From Alkalinema sp. FACHB-956 (GTDB lineage Bacteria; Cyanobacteriota; Cyanobacteriia; Leptolyngbyales; Leptolyngbyaceae), in assembly GCF_014697025.1 (NCBI RefSeq), contig NZ_JACJRC010000020.1:38937-102936 (forward strand): a DNA stretch of 64,000 bases, in the 5' to 3' direction. How positions within the stretch are numbered: position 1 is the stretch's first letter; each line of letters begins with the position of its first letter. Below the pieces are notes generated by a model. That model ran no database searches, was not told the origin of the DNA, and saw only the letters and a program-made list of their open reading frames with translations. Of this stretch, positions 1-8,653 are shown in pieces. Both the position numbers and the translations under genes were made by a program.

Positions 1-1
1 G

Positions 2-661
2 TTGGGAATGCCAGAAATCGTTAGTTGGTACATTCGGCGTTTCCGTCAGGTGTTTATCGATTCTGACCTGGGCAAAACCCTCGCCCCCTTTATCCCACCG
101 ATCGCCACGGCCATCCTGAGTGTCAATTTTGCGGCGGATAACTTTGCCCAGCCCACCGCCGAGATGAATAGTCTCTTGGAAAAAGGCAAAGCCGCGATCG
201 CAGATCCCCAGCGCACCGTGGCTTACCTGGTCACGACGGATGATCCCTTAGCGGTCAGTACGGCGCAGTATCTCTGGGGCAGTGCCCAGCAGATTGGCTT
301 GACGATCGGGGGCGTGATTGCCAACCAAAGCCGTTATGCCGGGGATGCCTTCCATCCGTTATCCATCACCTCGGTACCCCGAAAAATCGGGGAGGACTGG
401 CTAACCCTCATGGAAGCCTTGCCCGACTTTAGTCAAGCGGTACAGGCCCCCCGTCCGATTACGATTAACGTGGGCGATCGCACCGTGACGCTGTTTCTAC
501 CCAGCTTTGACAAAAAGCAAGTTAAGCTAACCCAGTACGGGCCCGAAATCACGATCGAGGCGGGCGATCAGCGACGGAATATTTTTCTGCCGCCGGAACT
601 GAGTGGTTTACCCGTCAAAGGGGCCAAATTTCAAAACAGTTCCCTGGTCATTTCGTTTTAG
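2..661 (+). CDS. Get3/ArsA-family ATPase, C-terminal part (cut by window start)
   Basis: Only the last ~219 residues are present and the frame is open at base 2, so the nucleotide-binding P-loop lies outside the window. What remains is the end of the ATPase domain (residues ~1-145) followed by a compact beta-rich segment (~150-219) rich in alternating hydrophobics and ending NSSLVISF. This matches the alpha-crystallin/HSP20-like C-terminal domain of the cyanobacterial and plastid Get3-type (Get3d-like) ATPases. Family knowledge: ArsA/Get3 proteins are dimeric ATPases that bind hydrophobic client segments; the client in cyanobacteria is not settled. The gene ends 75 bp upstream of chlG on the same strand, suggesting co-transcription. 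Domain assignment is by pattern, not alignment. Confidence 0.75.
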   Translation: MGMPEIVSWYIRRFRQVFIDSDLGKTLAPFIPPIATAILSVNFAADNFAQPTAEMNSLLEKGKAAIADPQRTVAYLVTTDDPLAVSTAQYLWGSAQQIGLTIGGVIANQSRYAGDAFHPLSITSVPRKIGEDWLTLMEALPDFSQAVQAPRPITINVGDRTVTLFLPSFDKKQVKLTQYGPEITIEAGDQRRNIFLPPELSGLPVKGAKFQNSSLVISF

Positions 662-735
662 TCGGGCGGTGGGCGCTCTGGTGGCGGCCCCTTTCCCTGA
701 AATTTACCCTTTAATATCCACCTGCACCTAACCCT

Positions 736-1743
736 ATGACAGAATCCAAATCTACGGAAATTTTGACTGAACCCGTTGAAGACAAAGAGACTCGATCGGC
801 CAAAGCCCGCCAACTGCTGGGCATGAAAGGGGCAGAGGTGGAGGAGAAGTCGATTTGGAAAATTCGGCTGCAACTGATGAAGCCTGTCACCTGGATTCCC
901 CTGATGTGGGGTGTTCTCTGTGGGGCGGCCTCCTCGGGCAACTACACCTGGTCGATCGAAAATGTCTTGATTTCCCTGGCTTGTATGTTGATGTCGGGGC
1001 CGTTGCTGACGGGCTACACCCAAACGATTAATGACTACTACGATCGGGAAATCGACGCCATTAACGAACCCTATCGTCCCATTCCCTCCGGGGCCATTTC
1101 CCTCGGCCAAGTCAAAGCGCAGATTTTGATTTTGCTGGCGGCGGGCATTGGGGTGTCTTACCTATTGGATCAGTGGGCGGGCCATGCCTTTCCGACGATT
1201 ACCGTCATGGCGATCGGCGGCTCCTTCATTTCCTATATCTACTCCGCCCCACCCCTCAAGCTCAAGCAAAACGGTTGGCTGGGGAATTATGCCTTGGGGG
1301 CGAGTTACATTGCGCTGCCTTGGTGGGCAGGTCATGCTTTGTTTGGCGATTTGAATCCGACGATCGTGGTGCTGACCCTGTTCTATAGCTTGGCGGGTCT
1401 GGGGATTGCCGTGGTTAACGATTTCAAAAGTGTAGAAGGCGATCGGGCCTTGGGGCTGAAGTCCCTGCCTGTGATGTTTGGCATTACCACCGCCGCTTGG
1501 ATTTGCGTCTTGATGATTGACATCTTTCAAATCGGCGTGGCGGGTTACTTAATGTCGATCCACCAAAATCTCTACGCGACGATTCTGTTGCTGTTTGTGA
1601 TTCCTCAAATCACCTTCCAGGACATGTATTTCCTGCGGGATCCGCTGAAAAATGATGTGAAATACCAAGCGAGTGCCCAACCGTTCCTGGTGCTGGGGAT
1701 GTTGATCACAGGGATTGCCTTAGGGCATTCCGGCTTGTCCTAG
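736..1743 (+). CDS. chlG: Chlorophyll synthase ChlG
   Basis: Esterifies chlorophyllide a with geranylgeranyl or phytyl diphosphate, the last step of chlorophyll a synthesis, in the thylakoid or plasma membrane. It is a UbiA-superfamily prenyltransferase of 335 residues, normal for ChlG. The first Asp-rich motif NDYYDREID starts at residue 99 and runs into EPYRPIPSG; the second, NDFKSVEGD, starts at residue 228. Both are the Mg/diphosphate-binding signatures of this family. About nine hydrophobic segments fill the rest. The N-terminal ~40 residues are polar and charged. ATG at 736 begins a protein of the expected length. It lies downstream of the Get3-like ATPase and is followed by an inverted repeat at 1801-1857. 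Confidence 0.96.
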   Translation: MTESKSTEILTEPVEDKETRSAKARQLLGMKGAEVEEKSIWKIRLQLMKPVTWIPLMWGVLCGAASSGNYTWSIENVLISLACMLMSGPLLTGYTQTINDYYDREIDAINEPYRPIPSGAISLGQVKAQILILLAAGIGVSYLLDQWAGHAFPTITVMAIGGSFISYIYSAPPLKLKQNGWLGNYALGASYIALPWWAGHALFGDLNPTIVVLTLFYSLAGLGIAVVNDFKSVEGDRALGLKSLPVMFGITTAAWICVLMIDIFQIGVAGYLMSIHQNLYATILLLFVIPQITFQDMYFLRDPLKNDVKYQASAQPFLVLGMLITGIALGHSGLS

Positions 1744-1756
1744 GTCGGCAAGAAGC

Positions 1757-1795
1757 CGCTAATCGCCGCTAATCGCCGCTAATCGCCGCTAATCA
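1757..1795. repeat. Short tandem repeat, 10-bp unit
   Basis: The unit GCCGCTAATC occurs about four times head to tail just after the chlG stop. It is one of about ten short tandem repeats in intergenic or 3' positions in this window and has no visible coding role. Confidence 0.8.
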
Positions 1796-1800
1796 TAGTC

Positions 1801-1857
1801 AACTGTGCGATCGTCCGGGCGATCTGAGAATGGCAAAAGACCAGCGATCGCACAGTT
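1801..1857 (+). terminator. Stem-loop after chlG
   Basis: AACTGTGCGATCG at 1801-1813 is an exact inverted repeat of 1845-1857, giving a 13-bp stem with a 31-nt loop. HIP1-type GCGATCG lies in both arms. There is no clean T-tract after it, so it may be an RNA-stabilising or weak termination hairpin rather than a classical terminator. The rest of the 337-bp gap to the next gene shows nothing else I recognise. Confidence 0.5.
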
Positions 1858-2080
1858 TGAACGAAAAAACTCTAAAAAGACTACAAATTTTCCCCATCCT
1901 TCCTGTAAACTGTTCGATTAACTTCTGGGTTAGTCTATGGTTTGGTTAGTCCGTGGTTCTAACCTACGCGAACCGTTCAGGCTCTGGGTGCACCTTATGA
2001 TGTAAACCGTTGGAGTGGTTCAACAATTGACACTTCCATGGCTCGGCAATTCCCGCTAGATACTTAAAGAGGCTTCTTGT

Positions 2081-4414
2081 GTGGCTAAGTATGGCTTCCG
2101 GCGATCGAAACCATCCAAACCTCCTGGAATGGATCCCATGACAGGTAAGCAGGAGGAACAGACGCCGCGTAGAAGAGAAAAGCAACGCAGGGTTAAACTC
2201 CCACCCAAACTGCGTCATGTTTTAGTGAGTGCAGGTCATCAGGTCTCAGCGCAATGGACTTGGATGACGCAACGGATACCTGCGCCGCTGAAACGACGGA
2301 GAAATCAATTCGGCCTAGCGGCTGTCGGCGTGGCCGCGATTGGGTTATCGATCGGGTATGTCAGACTAGAGCGCGAACTTCCGGATGTGTCTACGCTGGG
2401 CATCTTTGTGCGGCCTGGAACCTTGACCATCAAGGCGGAGGATGGCACCGTTCTGTTACAAAGTGGGCCGGCCACCCGCGAGCGCATGTCCATCAATGAA
2501 TTGCCGAAGCGAGTCAAAGACGCCTTTATTGCCGCTGAAGATCGCCGCTTTTATCAACATAGCGGCGTGGACTACTGGGGGATTGTCAGAGCCACCGCCC
2601 GCAACGTCACGTCGGGGGAAATGGTTGAAGGGGGCAGCACCATTACCCAGCAGCTGGCCCGCATGGTTTTCCTCAATCAAGACCGCAGCCTCGTGCGCAA
2701 AATTCGCGAGGCGATGCTGGCACAAAAGCTGGAGCGGGAATTATCCAAGGATAAACTGCTAGAAAACTATCTCAACCTGGTTTACCTGGGTTCGGAAGCC
2801 TACGGCGTGACCGATGCCGCCTGGGTATTCTTCAGCAAATCCGTCAAGGACTTAACCCTTTCAGAAACGGCGATGATCGCGGGGTTGCCGCCTGCCCCCA
2901 GTCTCTATTCGCCCTTAGTTGATCCCAAGAAAGCGCAACAACGGCGGGATATTGTCCTGGAACGCATGGCAGAACAGGGATTTATTTCCCAAAGTGAAGC
3001 TGATGCAGCCAAAGCAGAACCGATCGCGTTGAAACCCGCGATTCCTAAAAACCTCTACAGTGCCAGTCCCTACTTCACCTCCTTTGTCCAGCAACAGTTG
3101 GCCCAATATATCTCGAAGGAAGCGATCGAATACGGTGGGCTAACGGTCGAAACAACGCTGAATGCAAAGTGGCAAAAAGCCGCAGAAACAGCGGTGAAAG
3201 AAGCGGTCGAAATTGATGGTCGAGCCCAGGGCTTTGAGCAAGCGGCTTTGGTGGCGATCGATCCTCGGAATGGAGCCATTCGGGCCTTGGTTGGGGGCTT
3301 GGATTACTACAAGGAAAGCCAGTTCAATCGCGCCACTCAGGCCCAACGGCAGCCCGGATCGACCTTTAAGGTATTCGTCTATGCCGCCGCGATCGCCGCA
3401 GGGTTTTCGCCCTATCGTGGCTACGTGGATGAGCGCTATGTCGTAGATGGTTACGAGCCAAAAAACTTTGGCAATAAGTATTCTGGCTCTGTGGATATGC
3501 GTACCGCACTGACTAAATCCCTCAACGTCGTGGCGGTGAAGGTTTTGATGGATGTGGGGTTTGAACCCGTCATCAAATTGTCGAAGGAAATGGGGATTAA
3601 ATCGCCCCTCCAAGATACCTACTCCCTGGCTTTAGGAGCCTACGAAGTCAATCTACTAGAACTCACCAGTGGCTATGGCCCGTTGGCAAATAATGGGGAA
3701 TACACACCTCCCCACGCCATTCTGAAAGTGACGGATAACAAGGGCAAGGAGTTATATAAATCTGACTTTAAATCCCGCAAAGTTCTCGATCCCGGCACCG
3801 TTTCGATCATGACTTGGATGTTGGAAAATGTCGTTGCCAAGGGAACGGGTTCTCCGGCTGCATTGACCGATCGCCAAGTGGCGGGGAAAACGGGAACCTC
3901 TGAACAGGCTCGCGATCTCTGGTTTATTGGCTATATTCCCCAGATGGTGGCCGGGGTTTGGTTAGGTAATGATGACAATTACCCGACGGGAGGCAGTAGT
4001 GGCACCGCTGCCTTTACTTGGAAGCAATTCATGAAGGTGGTGGCCAAGGACTTACCTGTCGAGAAGTTTCCAGACCTGCCCAAGAATATCGATACCCGGA
4101 AAGGCAGCATCAAAGCCAAGCCCGTGGAGCCGAACAGCGCCTATTCTAAAGGAACTGCACCGGATCCAAAGGAATCCGATCGTTGGCGCGATCGGCAGGA
4201 GAGCACCCCTGAGGATTCGCAGGACAATCGATCGAGACCTGCGGAGGACGCACCTCCCCCACCGGATGATATTCCACCGCCCTCGGCCTATGAGGCTCCT
4301 GCGCCCTACAATCCACCGCCGGAGCCTGATCCGATCGAGGCTGCTCCCCCAGCCGCCCCAGCCGATCCACCCCCACCGGCAGAACCCGATCCCTTGCCTC
4401 CTTCGACACCTTAG
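2081..4414 (+). CDS. Class A penicillin-binding protein (PBP1A family)
   Basis: Bifunctional peptidoglycan synthase anchored in the cytoplasmic membrane. Order along the 777 residues: basic cytosolic N-terminus (1-75), one membrane helix (~77-95), GT51 glycosyltransferase domain with catalytic Glu in AAEDRRFYQHSG (E153) and the EGGSTITQQLAR motif, then the transpeptidase domain with the STFK tetrad (S427-K430), an SLN motif and KTGTSE (K603). The last ~110 residues are a Pro/Asp/Glu-rich, low-complexity tail, common in cyanobacterial class A PBPs. The start is GTG at 2081; ATG codons at residues 17 and 20 are possible alternatives. All catalytic motifs are intact. Which PBP paralogue this is cannot be told from the window. 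Confidence 0.93.
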   Translation: MAKYGFRRSKPSKPPGMDPMTGKQEEQTPRRREKQRRVKLPPKLRHVLVSAGHQVSAQWTWMTQRIPAPLKRRRNQFGLAAVGVAAIGLSIGYVRLERELPDVSTLGIFVRPGTLTIKAEDGTVLLQSGPATRERMSINELPKRVKDAFIAAEDRRFYQHSGVDYWGIVRATARNVTSGEMVEGGSTITQQLARMVFLNQDRSLVRKIREAMLAQKLERELSKDKLLENYLNLVYLGSEAYGVTDAAWVFFSKSVKDLTLSETAMIAGLPPAPSLYSPLVDPKKAQQRRDIVLERMAEQGFISQSEADAAKAEPIALKPAIPKNLYSASPYFTSFVQQQLAQYISKEAIEYGGLTVETTLNAKWQKAAETAVKEAVEIDGRAQGFEQAALVAIDPRNGAIRALVGGLDYYKESQFNRATQAQRQPGSTFKVFVYAAAIAAGFSPYRGYVDERYVVDGYEPKNFGNKYSGSVDMRTALTKSLNVVAVKVLMDVGFEPVIKLSKEMGIKSPLQDTYSLALGAYEVNLLELTSGYGPLANNGEYTPPHAILKVTDNKGKELYKSDFKSRKVLDPGTVSIMTWMLENVVAKGTGSPAALTDRQVAGKTGTSEQARDLWFIGYIPQMVAGVWLGNDDNYPTGGSSGTAAFTWKQFMKVVAKDLPVEKFPDLPKNIDTRKGSIKAKPVEPNSAYSKGTAPDPKESDRWRDRQESTPEDSQDNRSRPAEDAPPPPDDIPPPSAYEAPAPYNPPPEPDPIEAAPPAAPADPPPPAEPDPLPPSTP

Positions 4415-4563
4415 TTCTTCGACACCTTAGTTCAGACACCTTAGTTCAAAGGACTGAGTTCAAAGAGCAAGACAGAAGGAAAAGGGGTAGAAAAGAAAAG
4501 GCATAGCGTTTGCTATGCCTGGTGATCGCTCAAGTCTAGTGAAACTCACGAAGTGGCTGGGGA

Positions 4564-5631
4564 TTAACGCACCGTCCCCCGTAGGGCTTCCGCATCGATC
4601 GGTTTTAGCAGGTAAATTTTCAACAGGTGCCCCAAAATCCCCAGTTGCAACGGTAGCTTGCGCAGGGCTTTTACCCATTGGGGTTGGTTGGACTGGTTGA
4701 CTTCGGTGATCTTGAGATTGAGTTCGGAACATTCAGACAAGCGTTGGAAAAACTCTGGATGTTCCGTATCCAGCACTGACGGGAACGTGCGGGCGGCAGT
4801 TTCATTCGTCCGCCGGATCACATCTTCATCAAACGCCGTTGGATCAATACCCAAAAGGCCATAGAACCCCGATCGCTCATGCACCGTTAACGTGTGGGTG
4901 GCAAAGACGGTGAGTAGGAAAAACCGACTCCAGAGCCGCGATTGCCAAGTCTGCCACAACTGCGGCTGCGATCGCAGCAAGGCTTTAAAAATATCCCCAT
5001 GGCGATTTTCATCCTGACACCAGGGTTCAAAGTAGCGGAAGAGGGGGTAGAAGTGATTTTCGGGATGGGCTTGCAGGTGACGATGGATCAGAATATAGCG
5101 CCAGTAGCCAATTTTTTCCGATAGGTAAACGGTATAAATCACCCATTCGATCGGGAAAAACGTATAGGTGCGCGCCTTCGTTAACTTCGCCAAATCCATA
5201 GATCGGTTAAAGTCGCCCATGGCCTTGTTGAGGAATCCGGCGTGGCGGGCTTCGTCCCGTGCCATCAGATGGAAGATTTCCGACAAGACCGGGTTGCGAT
5301 CCTTCAAGCGGCGGGACAGTTCCTTAAATAGCAAAAAGCCGGAAAATTCCGAAACACACGATCGCTCCAGGTAATCCAGAAACGCCTGCCGATCTTCCCC
5401 TTGCAGATGCTCCCACGATCGCTCAAAGGACTCATCCCGGACGAAGTGGTGCCGGTTGTAGTCCGCCCGCATTTCCGCAATCATGGCCTGAATCTCCTCA
5501 TCCTGGGCGGAGAGATCCAACTGAGCTGCGACATCAAAGTTCGTCGTGTAGAAGCGAGGGGTCAGTAGATTTTCCTGAATCTCAGCATAGCCACGACTGC
5601 TTGCGATCGGCTTGGTGGGTGTTTCAACCAT
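4564..5631 (-). CDS. acsF: Mg-protoporphyrin IX monomethyl ester oxidative cyclase (AcsF/ChlA type)
   Basis: Oxygen-dependent diiron monooxygenase that forms the isocyclic (E) ring of chlorophyll, giving divinyl protochlorophyllide. The 355-residue protein has the ferritin-like diiron ligands: E95 in SEFSGF, DEARH (E127, H130) and DENRH (E208, H211). Cyanobacteria usually carry two isoforms; chlA(I) works in air and chlA(II) is induced under low oxygen. The divergent pairing with heme oxygenase and hemN, and the nearby D1' gene, match the known chlA(II)-ho2-hemN arrangement, so I infer this is the low-oxygen isoform. The sequence alone does not prove it. ATG at 5631 follows an A-rich stretch and faces ho across a 325-bp divergent regulatory region. 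Confidence 0.93.
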   Translation of the reverse strand: MVETPTKPIASSRGYAEIQENLLTPRFYTTNFDVAAQLDLSAQDEEIQAMIAEMRADYNRHHFVRDESFERSWEHLQGEDRQAFLDYLERSCVSEFSGFLLFKELSRRLKDRNPVLSEIFHLMARDEARHAGFLNKAMGDFNRSMDLAKLTKARTYTFFPIEWVIYTVYLSEKIGYWRYILIHRHLQAHPENHFYPLFRYFEPWCQDENRHGDIFKALLRSQPQLWQTWQSRLWSRFFLLTVFATHTLTVHERSGFYGLLGIDPTAFDEDVIRRTNETAARTFPSVLDTEHPEFFQRLSECSELNLKITEVNQSNQPQWVKALRKLPLQLGILGHLLKIYLLKPIDAEALRGTVR

Positions 5632-5956
5632 GGTTTCCTCAAAAAAATAAATGCAGGGTTATGAAGCGTTTAAAAGAGAGTCGGACAACTAGAAGAGGGT
5701 CAGACAACAATATCGTGATTTAACGAAAGAGTTAAAGAGAGTCTTGGCAGGAGTGCGGTCAACAGTCGCTCAATCCCTTCAAGTTAGTAACTTTCTCAGA
5801 TTTTCAAGGACTTGGCAATCCTCTTACAAAAGTTCACCTCCGGGCCATTTGTCAGCCATTTGTTAAGTTATGAGAATACCCTCTTTATTTAATCCTTTAA
5901 TCGCCATATGGTAATGAAACGTTTATAGAACTTTACCTGATACTAAGGGAATGGCC
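5632..5956. promoter_or_regulatory. Divergent control region between cyclase and heme oxygenase
   Basis: This 325-bp gap must hold promoters for both directions. Visible elements are a 13-bp dyad AAGTTA-G-TAACTT at 5781-5793 and a direct repeat GCCATTTGT at about 5842-5862. Family knowledge: the Synechocystis chlA(II)-ho2-hemN set is switched on in low oxygen by the MarR-type activator ChlR. MarR proteins bind dyads, so the 5781 dyad is a candidate operator. No MarR gene is in the window and the ChlR consensus cannot be checked here. Confidence 0.45.
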
Positions 5957-6712
5957 ATGACTGTTGATCTTGCCTCACGCCTGCGGGAAGGAACCCAACA
6001 AGCCCATACCGCCGCCGAAAACTCAGCCTTTATGAAATGTTTTTTGAAGGGCATTGTGGAGATTCAGCCCCTGCGTAAGTTGCTGTCGGATTTATATTTT
6101 GTTTATTCTGCGTTGGAAGAAGAGCTGGCAAAGCACGCGGAGCATCCGATCGTGGGGTTGATCCAGTTTTCAGAGCTGAACCGTCAAGCGGCCTTGGAAG
6201 AGGATTTGACGTTTTACTACGGCCAAAACTGGTGGGAGCAGATCCGGATTTCCCCTGCTGCCCAAACCTACGTCAGCCGCATTTATGAAGTCTCCAATTC
6301 CGAACCTGCGCTATTAGTTGCCCATGCCTATGTGCGCTACCTGGGGGATCTATCCGGGGGGCAAGGGCTGAAGAGCATCATTCGATCGGCCCTGAATTTA
6401 CCCGCCGATCGGGGCACCAGTTTGCATGAATTTAAAGCACTGCCAACGGTGGAGGCGCGGCGCAATTTTAAGTTTACCTACCGCGATCGTTTGAATGAGC
6501 TCCCCGTGGATGAAGCGTTAGCAGAGCAAATCGTCAACGAAGCGATTCTGGCCTTTAGCCTCAACCGCGACATTTTCCATGAGCTGGAACCCGAGGTCAA
6601 AGCGGCCATTGGTGACCATGTGTTTGAACTGTTGACGCGCCAGGATCGGCCTGGGAGTACCGCTGCCCATCCCAGAGGTCATGCGGCCCCGGAACTGGTC
6701 ACAGCGGAATAA
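5957..6712 (+). CDS. ho2: Heme oxygenase (HO2-type)
   Basis: Cleaves heme to biliverdin IXalpha, CO and iron using ferredoxin; biliverdin then feeds PcyA for phycobilins. Seen: the proximal heme-ligand region QQAHTAAE (His17 from this start) and the distal helix motif GDLSGGQGLKSI. The start is ATG 5957 because AAGGGA at 5945-5950 is spaced 6 nt from it but abuts the in-frame ATG at 5951. The protein is 251 residues, slightly longer than the usual ~240, with an Ala/Pro/His-containing C-terminal tail. It heads a + strand group with hemN. The context (divergent cyclase, downstream hemN) argues for the low-oxygen isoform HO2; HO1 versus HO2 was not resolved by alignment. Confidence 0.92.
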   Translation: MTVDLASRLREGTQQAHTAAENSAFMKCFLKGIVEIQPLRKLLSDLYFVYSALEEELAKHAEHPIVGLIQFSELNRQAALEEDLTFYYGQNWWEQIRISPAAQTYVSRIYEVSNSEPALLVAHAYVRYLGDLSGGQGLKSIIRSALNLPADRGTSLHEFKALPTVEARRNFKFTYRDRLNELPVDEALAEQIVNEAILAFSLNRDIFHELEPEVKAAIGDHVFELLTRQDRPGSTAAHPRGHAAPELVTAE

Positions 6713-6727
6713 TTTGTGCCCACCCTG

Positions 6728-6753
6728 CTTATTAAGGGGGATTTAGGGGGATC
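6728..6753. repeat. Solo right arm of a C/G-rich palindromic repeat
   Basis: CTTATTAAGGGGGATTTAGG followed by GGGATC is nearly identical to the right arm of the full inverted-repeat elements at 16146-16253 and 56781-56865, but no left arm is present. It lies between ho and hemN. Confidence 0.7.
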
Positions 6754-6886
6754 GAAAACCTACGATCGACGGTAAACCCATTTCAATTCACCACCTTAGG
6801 GAATTGCCTTGAGTGATGTTATTCCCTTCGCCTATAACATCGCTCATCCCCTCACTATAGTCACAGAAAGGAGAACATTAAGTCCA

Positions 6887-8284
6887 ATGCAGCTTACGTC
6901 CCAAGATGTCACCTTCGACGCCAACCTACTCCAGAAGTACGATCGACCCCTACCCCGCTACACCAGCTATCCACCCGCGACGCAATTGGATACGGACTTT
7001 AATGCCATTGACTTAGTAACTTCGATCGCCGTTGGTAATCACAAACAATCCCCTTTATCGATTTACTGTCACATTCCCTTTTGTGAAACCCCTTGTTACT
7101 TCTGCGGTTGCAACACCATCATCACCCAGCGCAAAGCCGTTGCTGAACCCTATTTGGATTACTTAATTCGCGACATCGCCCAAACGGGAGCACTGGTCAA
7201 AGGCGAACAACGGGTCCAGCAATTGCACTGGGGCGGTGGCACGCCGAACTATTTGTCCCTCGATCAAGTTGAACGGCTGTGGAATGCGCTGCATGAGCAT
7301 TTTTCCTTTGATCCGGCAGCGGAAGTTTCCATTGAAGTCAATCCCCGTTACCTCGATCGGGATTATATCCATGGCTTAAAAGCGCTGGGCTTTAACCGTA
7401 TCAGCTTTGGCATTCAGGATTTCAATCCTCAGGTGCAGGAAGCCATTAACCGGGTGCAGCCGGAAGAAATGCTGTTCCAGGTCATGGACTGGATGCGGGA
7501 AGCGCAGTTTGAGAGTGTCAATATTGATTTAATTTACGGCTTGCCCTTCCAAACCCTGGCGACATTCCGGGAAACGATCGCCAAAACCATTCAACTCAAC
7601 CCCGATCGCATTGCAGTGTTCAACTTTGCCTATGTGCCTTGGTTGAAGCCCATTCAAAAGCGGATGCCCTTGGACGCCATGCCCGTGGCAGCGGAAAAAT
7701 TGGAAATCCTGCGCATGACGATCGATGAGCTCACCCACCAGGGCTATGTCTTCCTAGGCATGGATCACTTTGCCAAACCCAACGATGAATTGGCGATCGC
7801 CCAGCGCAATGGCCAACTCCATCGCAATTTCCAAGGCTACACCACCAAACCGGAATCCGATCTGTTGGGCTTTGGGGTCACCTCAATCAGCATGTTGCAT
7901 GATGTCTATGCCCAAAACCACAAGCGACTGAAAGATTACTACAAAGCGATCGATGCCAAGGAACTGCCGATCGAACGGGGCGTCACCCTCGATCGGGATG
8001 ATGTCCTGCGGCGGGCGATCATCATGGAATTGATGTGTCAGTTCCGCTTAGACAAGGTGGCTGTAGAGGAAAAATACGGCCTGCATTTTGACCACGACTT
8101 TGATGAATACTTTGCCCAGGAAAGCGCAGAACTGGATGCCCTCGCCGCCGATGGCCTGTTGGTGCGATCGGCCAACCACTTGGAAATCACCCCAGCGGGA
8201 CGGCTGTTGATTCGCAATGTCGCATCGGTGTTTGATGCCTACCTGCGTCGTCAGAATAAGGCGGCTTTCTCACGATCAATCTAG
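6887..8284 (+). CDS. hemN: Oxygen-independent coproporphyrinogen III oxidase
   Basis: Radical-SAM enzyme that decarboxylates coproporphyrinogen III to protoporphyrinogen IX without oxygen, so heme and chlorophyll synthesis continue when oxygen-dependent HemF is limited. The [4Fe-4S] cysteines are C66, C70, C73 with C75 in PFCETPCYFCGC, the exact HemN pattern, followed by the SAM-binding GGGTPNYL segment and a C-terminal HemN domain. I chose ATG 6887 because AAAGGAGA at 6867-6874 precedes it and the protein is then 465 residues; an upstream TTG at 6809 would add 26 residues. It lies 174 bp after ho and is likely in the same low-oxygen transcription group. Confidence 0.95.
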   Translation: MQLTSQDVTFDANLLQKYDRPLPRYTSYPPATQLDTDFNAIDLVTSIAVGNHKQSPLSIYCHIPFCETPCYFCGCNTIITQRKAVAEPYLDYLIRDIAQTGALVKGEQRVQQLHWGGGTPNYLSLDQVERLWNALHEHFSFDPAAEVSIEVNPRYLDRDYIHGLKALGFNRISFGIQDFNPQVQEAINRVQPEEMLFQVMDWMREAQFESVNIDLIYGLPFQTLATFRETIAKTIQLNPDRIAVFNFAYVPWLKPIQKRMPLDAMPVAAEKLEILRMTIDELTHQGYVFLGMDHFAKPNDELAIAQRNGQLHRNFQGYTTKPESDLLGFGVTSISMLHDVYAQNHKRLKDYYKAIDAKELPIERGVTLDRDDVLRRAIIMELMCQFRLDKVAVEEKYGLHFDHDFDEYFAQESAELDALAADGLLVRSANHLEITPAGRLLIRNVASVFDAYLRRQNKAAFSRSI

Positions 8285-8653
8285 CAAACGCGATCTAGCA
8301 GTCGCGATCGCGCAGACTCGTAGCAGCCCCCTAACGCCCCTGCAAATTAACCATCAGCCATCTTGACTTCTAATGTGTTATATCGTTAAATAGTTATATA
8401 TTCAGTCTGAAGCGACTGCGGTCTTCAATTCATTCCCTTCCTTCATGACCGATCCTCTCCAAAAAGCTGAGTTTGTGATTGCGATTTCGATAAACACGAT
8501 CGTCCAGATTGCAGCCATCGAATCCCTTCACAGATCCACGAATTGAAGCCGTAGGCTGGCAGTACAAGAGCCTCCATCACTGCGGACCCCAGCCATTGCA
8601 CTCTTTGCAATTTCGACTTTCAGGCTGAATTCACTTCAACGAGCACAGAAATC
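8285..8653. other. hemN-psbA intergenic leader region
   Basis: This 369-bp gap has an AT-rich patch at about 8375-8402 that could hold the psbA promoter, and a ~200-nt potential leader before the psbA ATG. A 33-codon open frame (8445-8546) has no support. I could not define a specific operator. Confidence 0.4.

Noticed and set aside
2042..2080. Alternative upstream start for the PBP gene
   Set aside because: An in-frame stop precedes the GTG at 2081; the visible TM helix and motifs need no extension.
8445..8546. 33-codon frame upstream of psbA
   Set aside because: No ribosome site and no similarity to a known small photosynthetic protein; likely chance.
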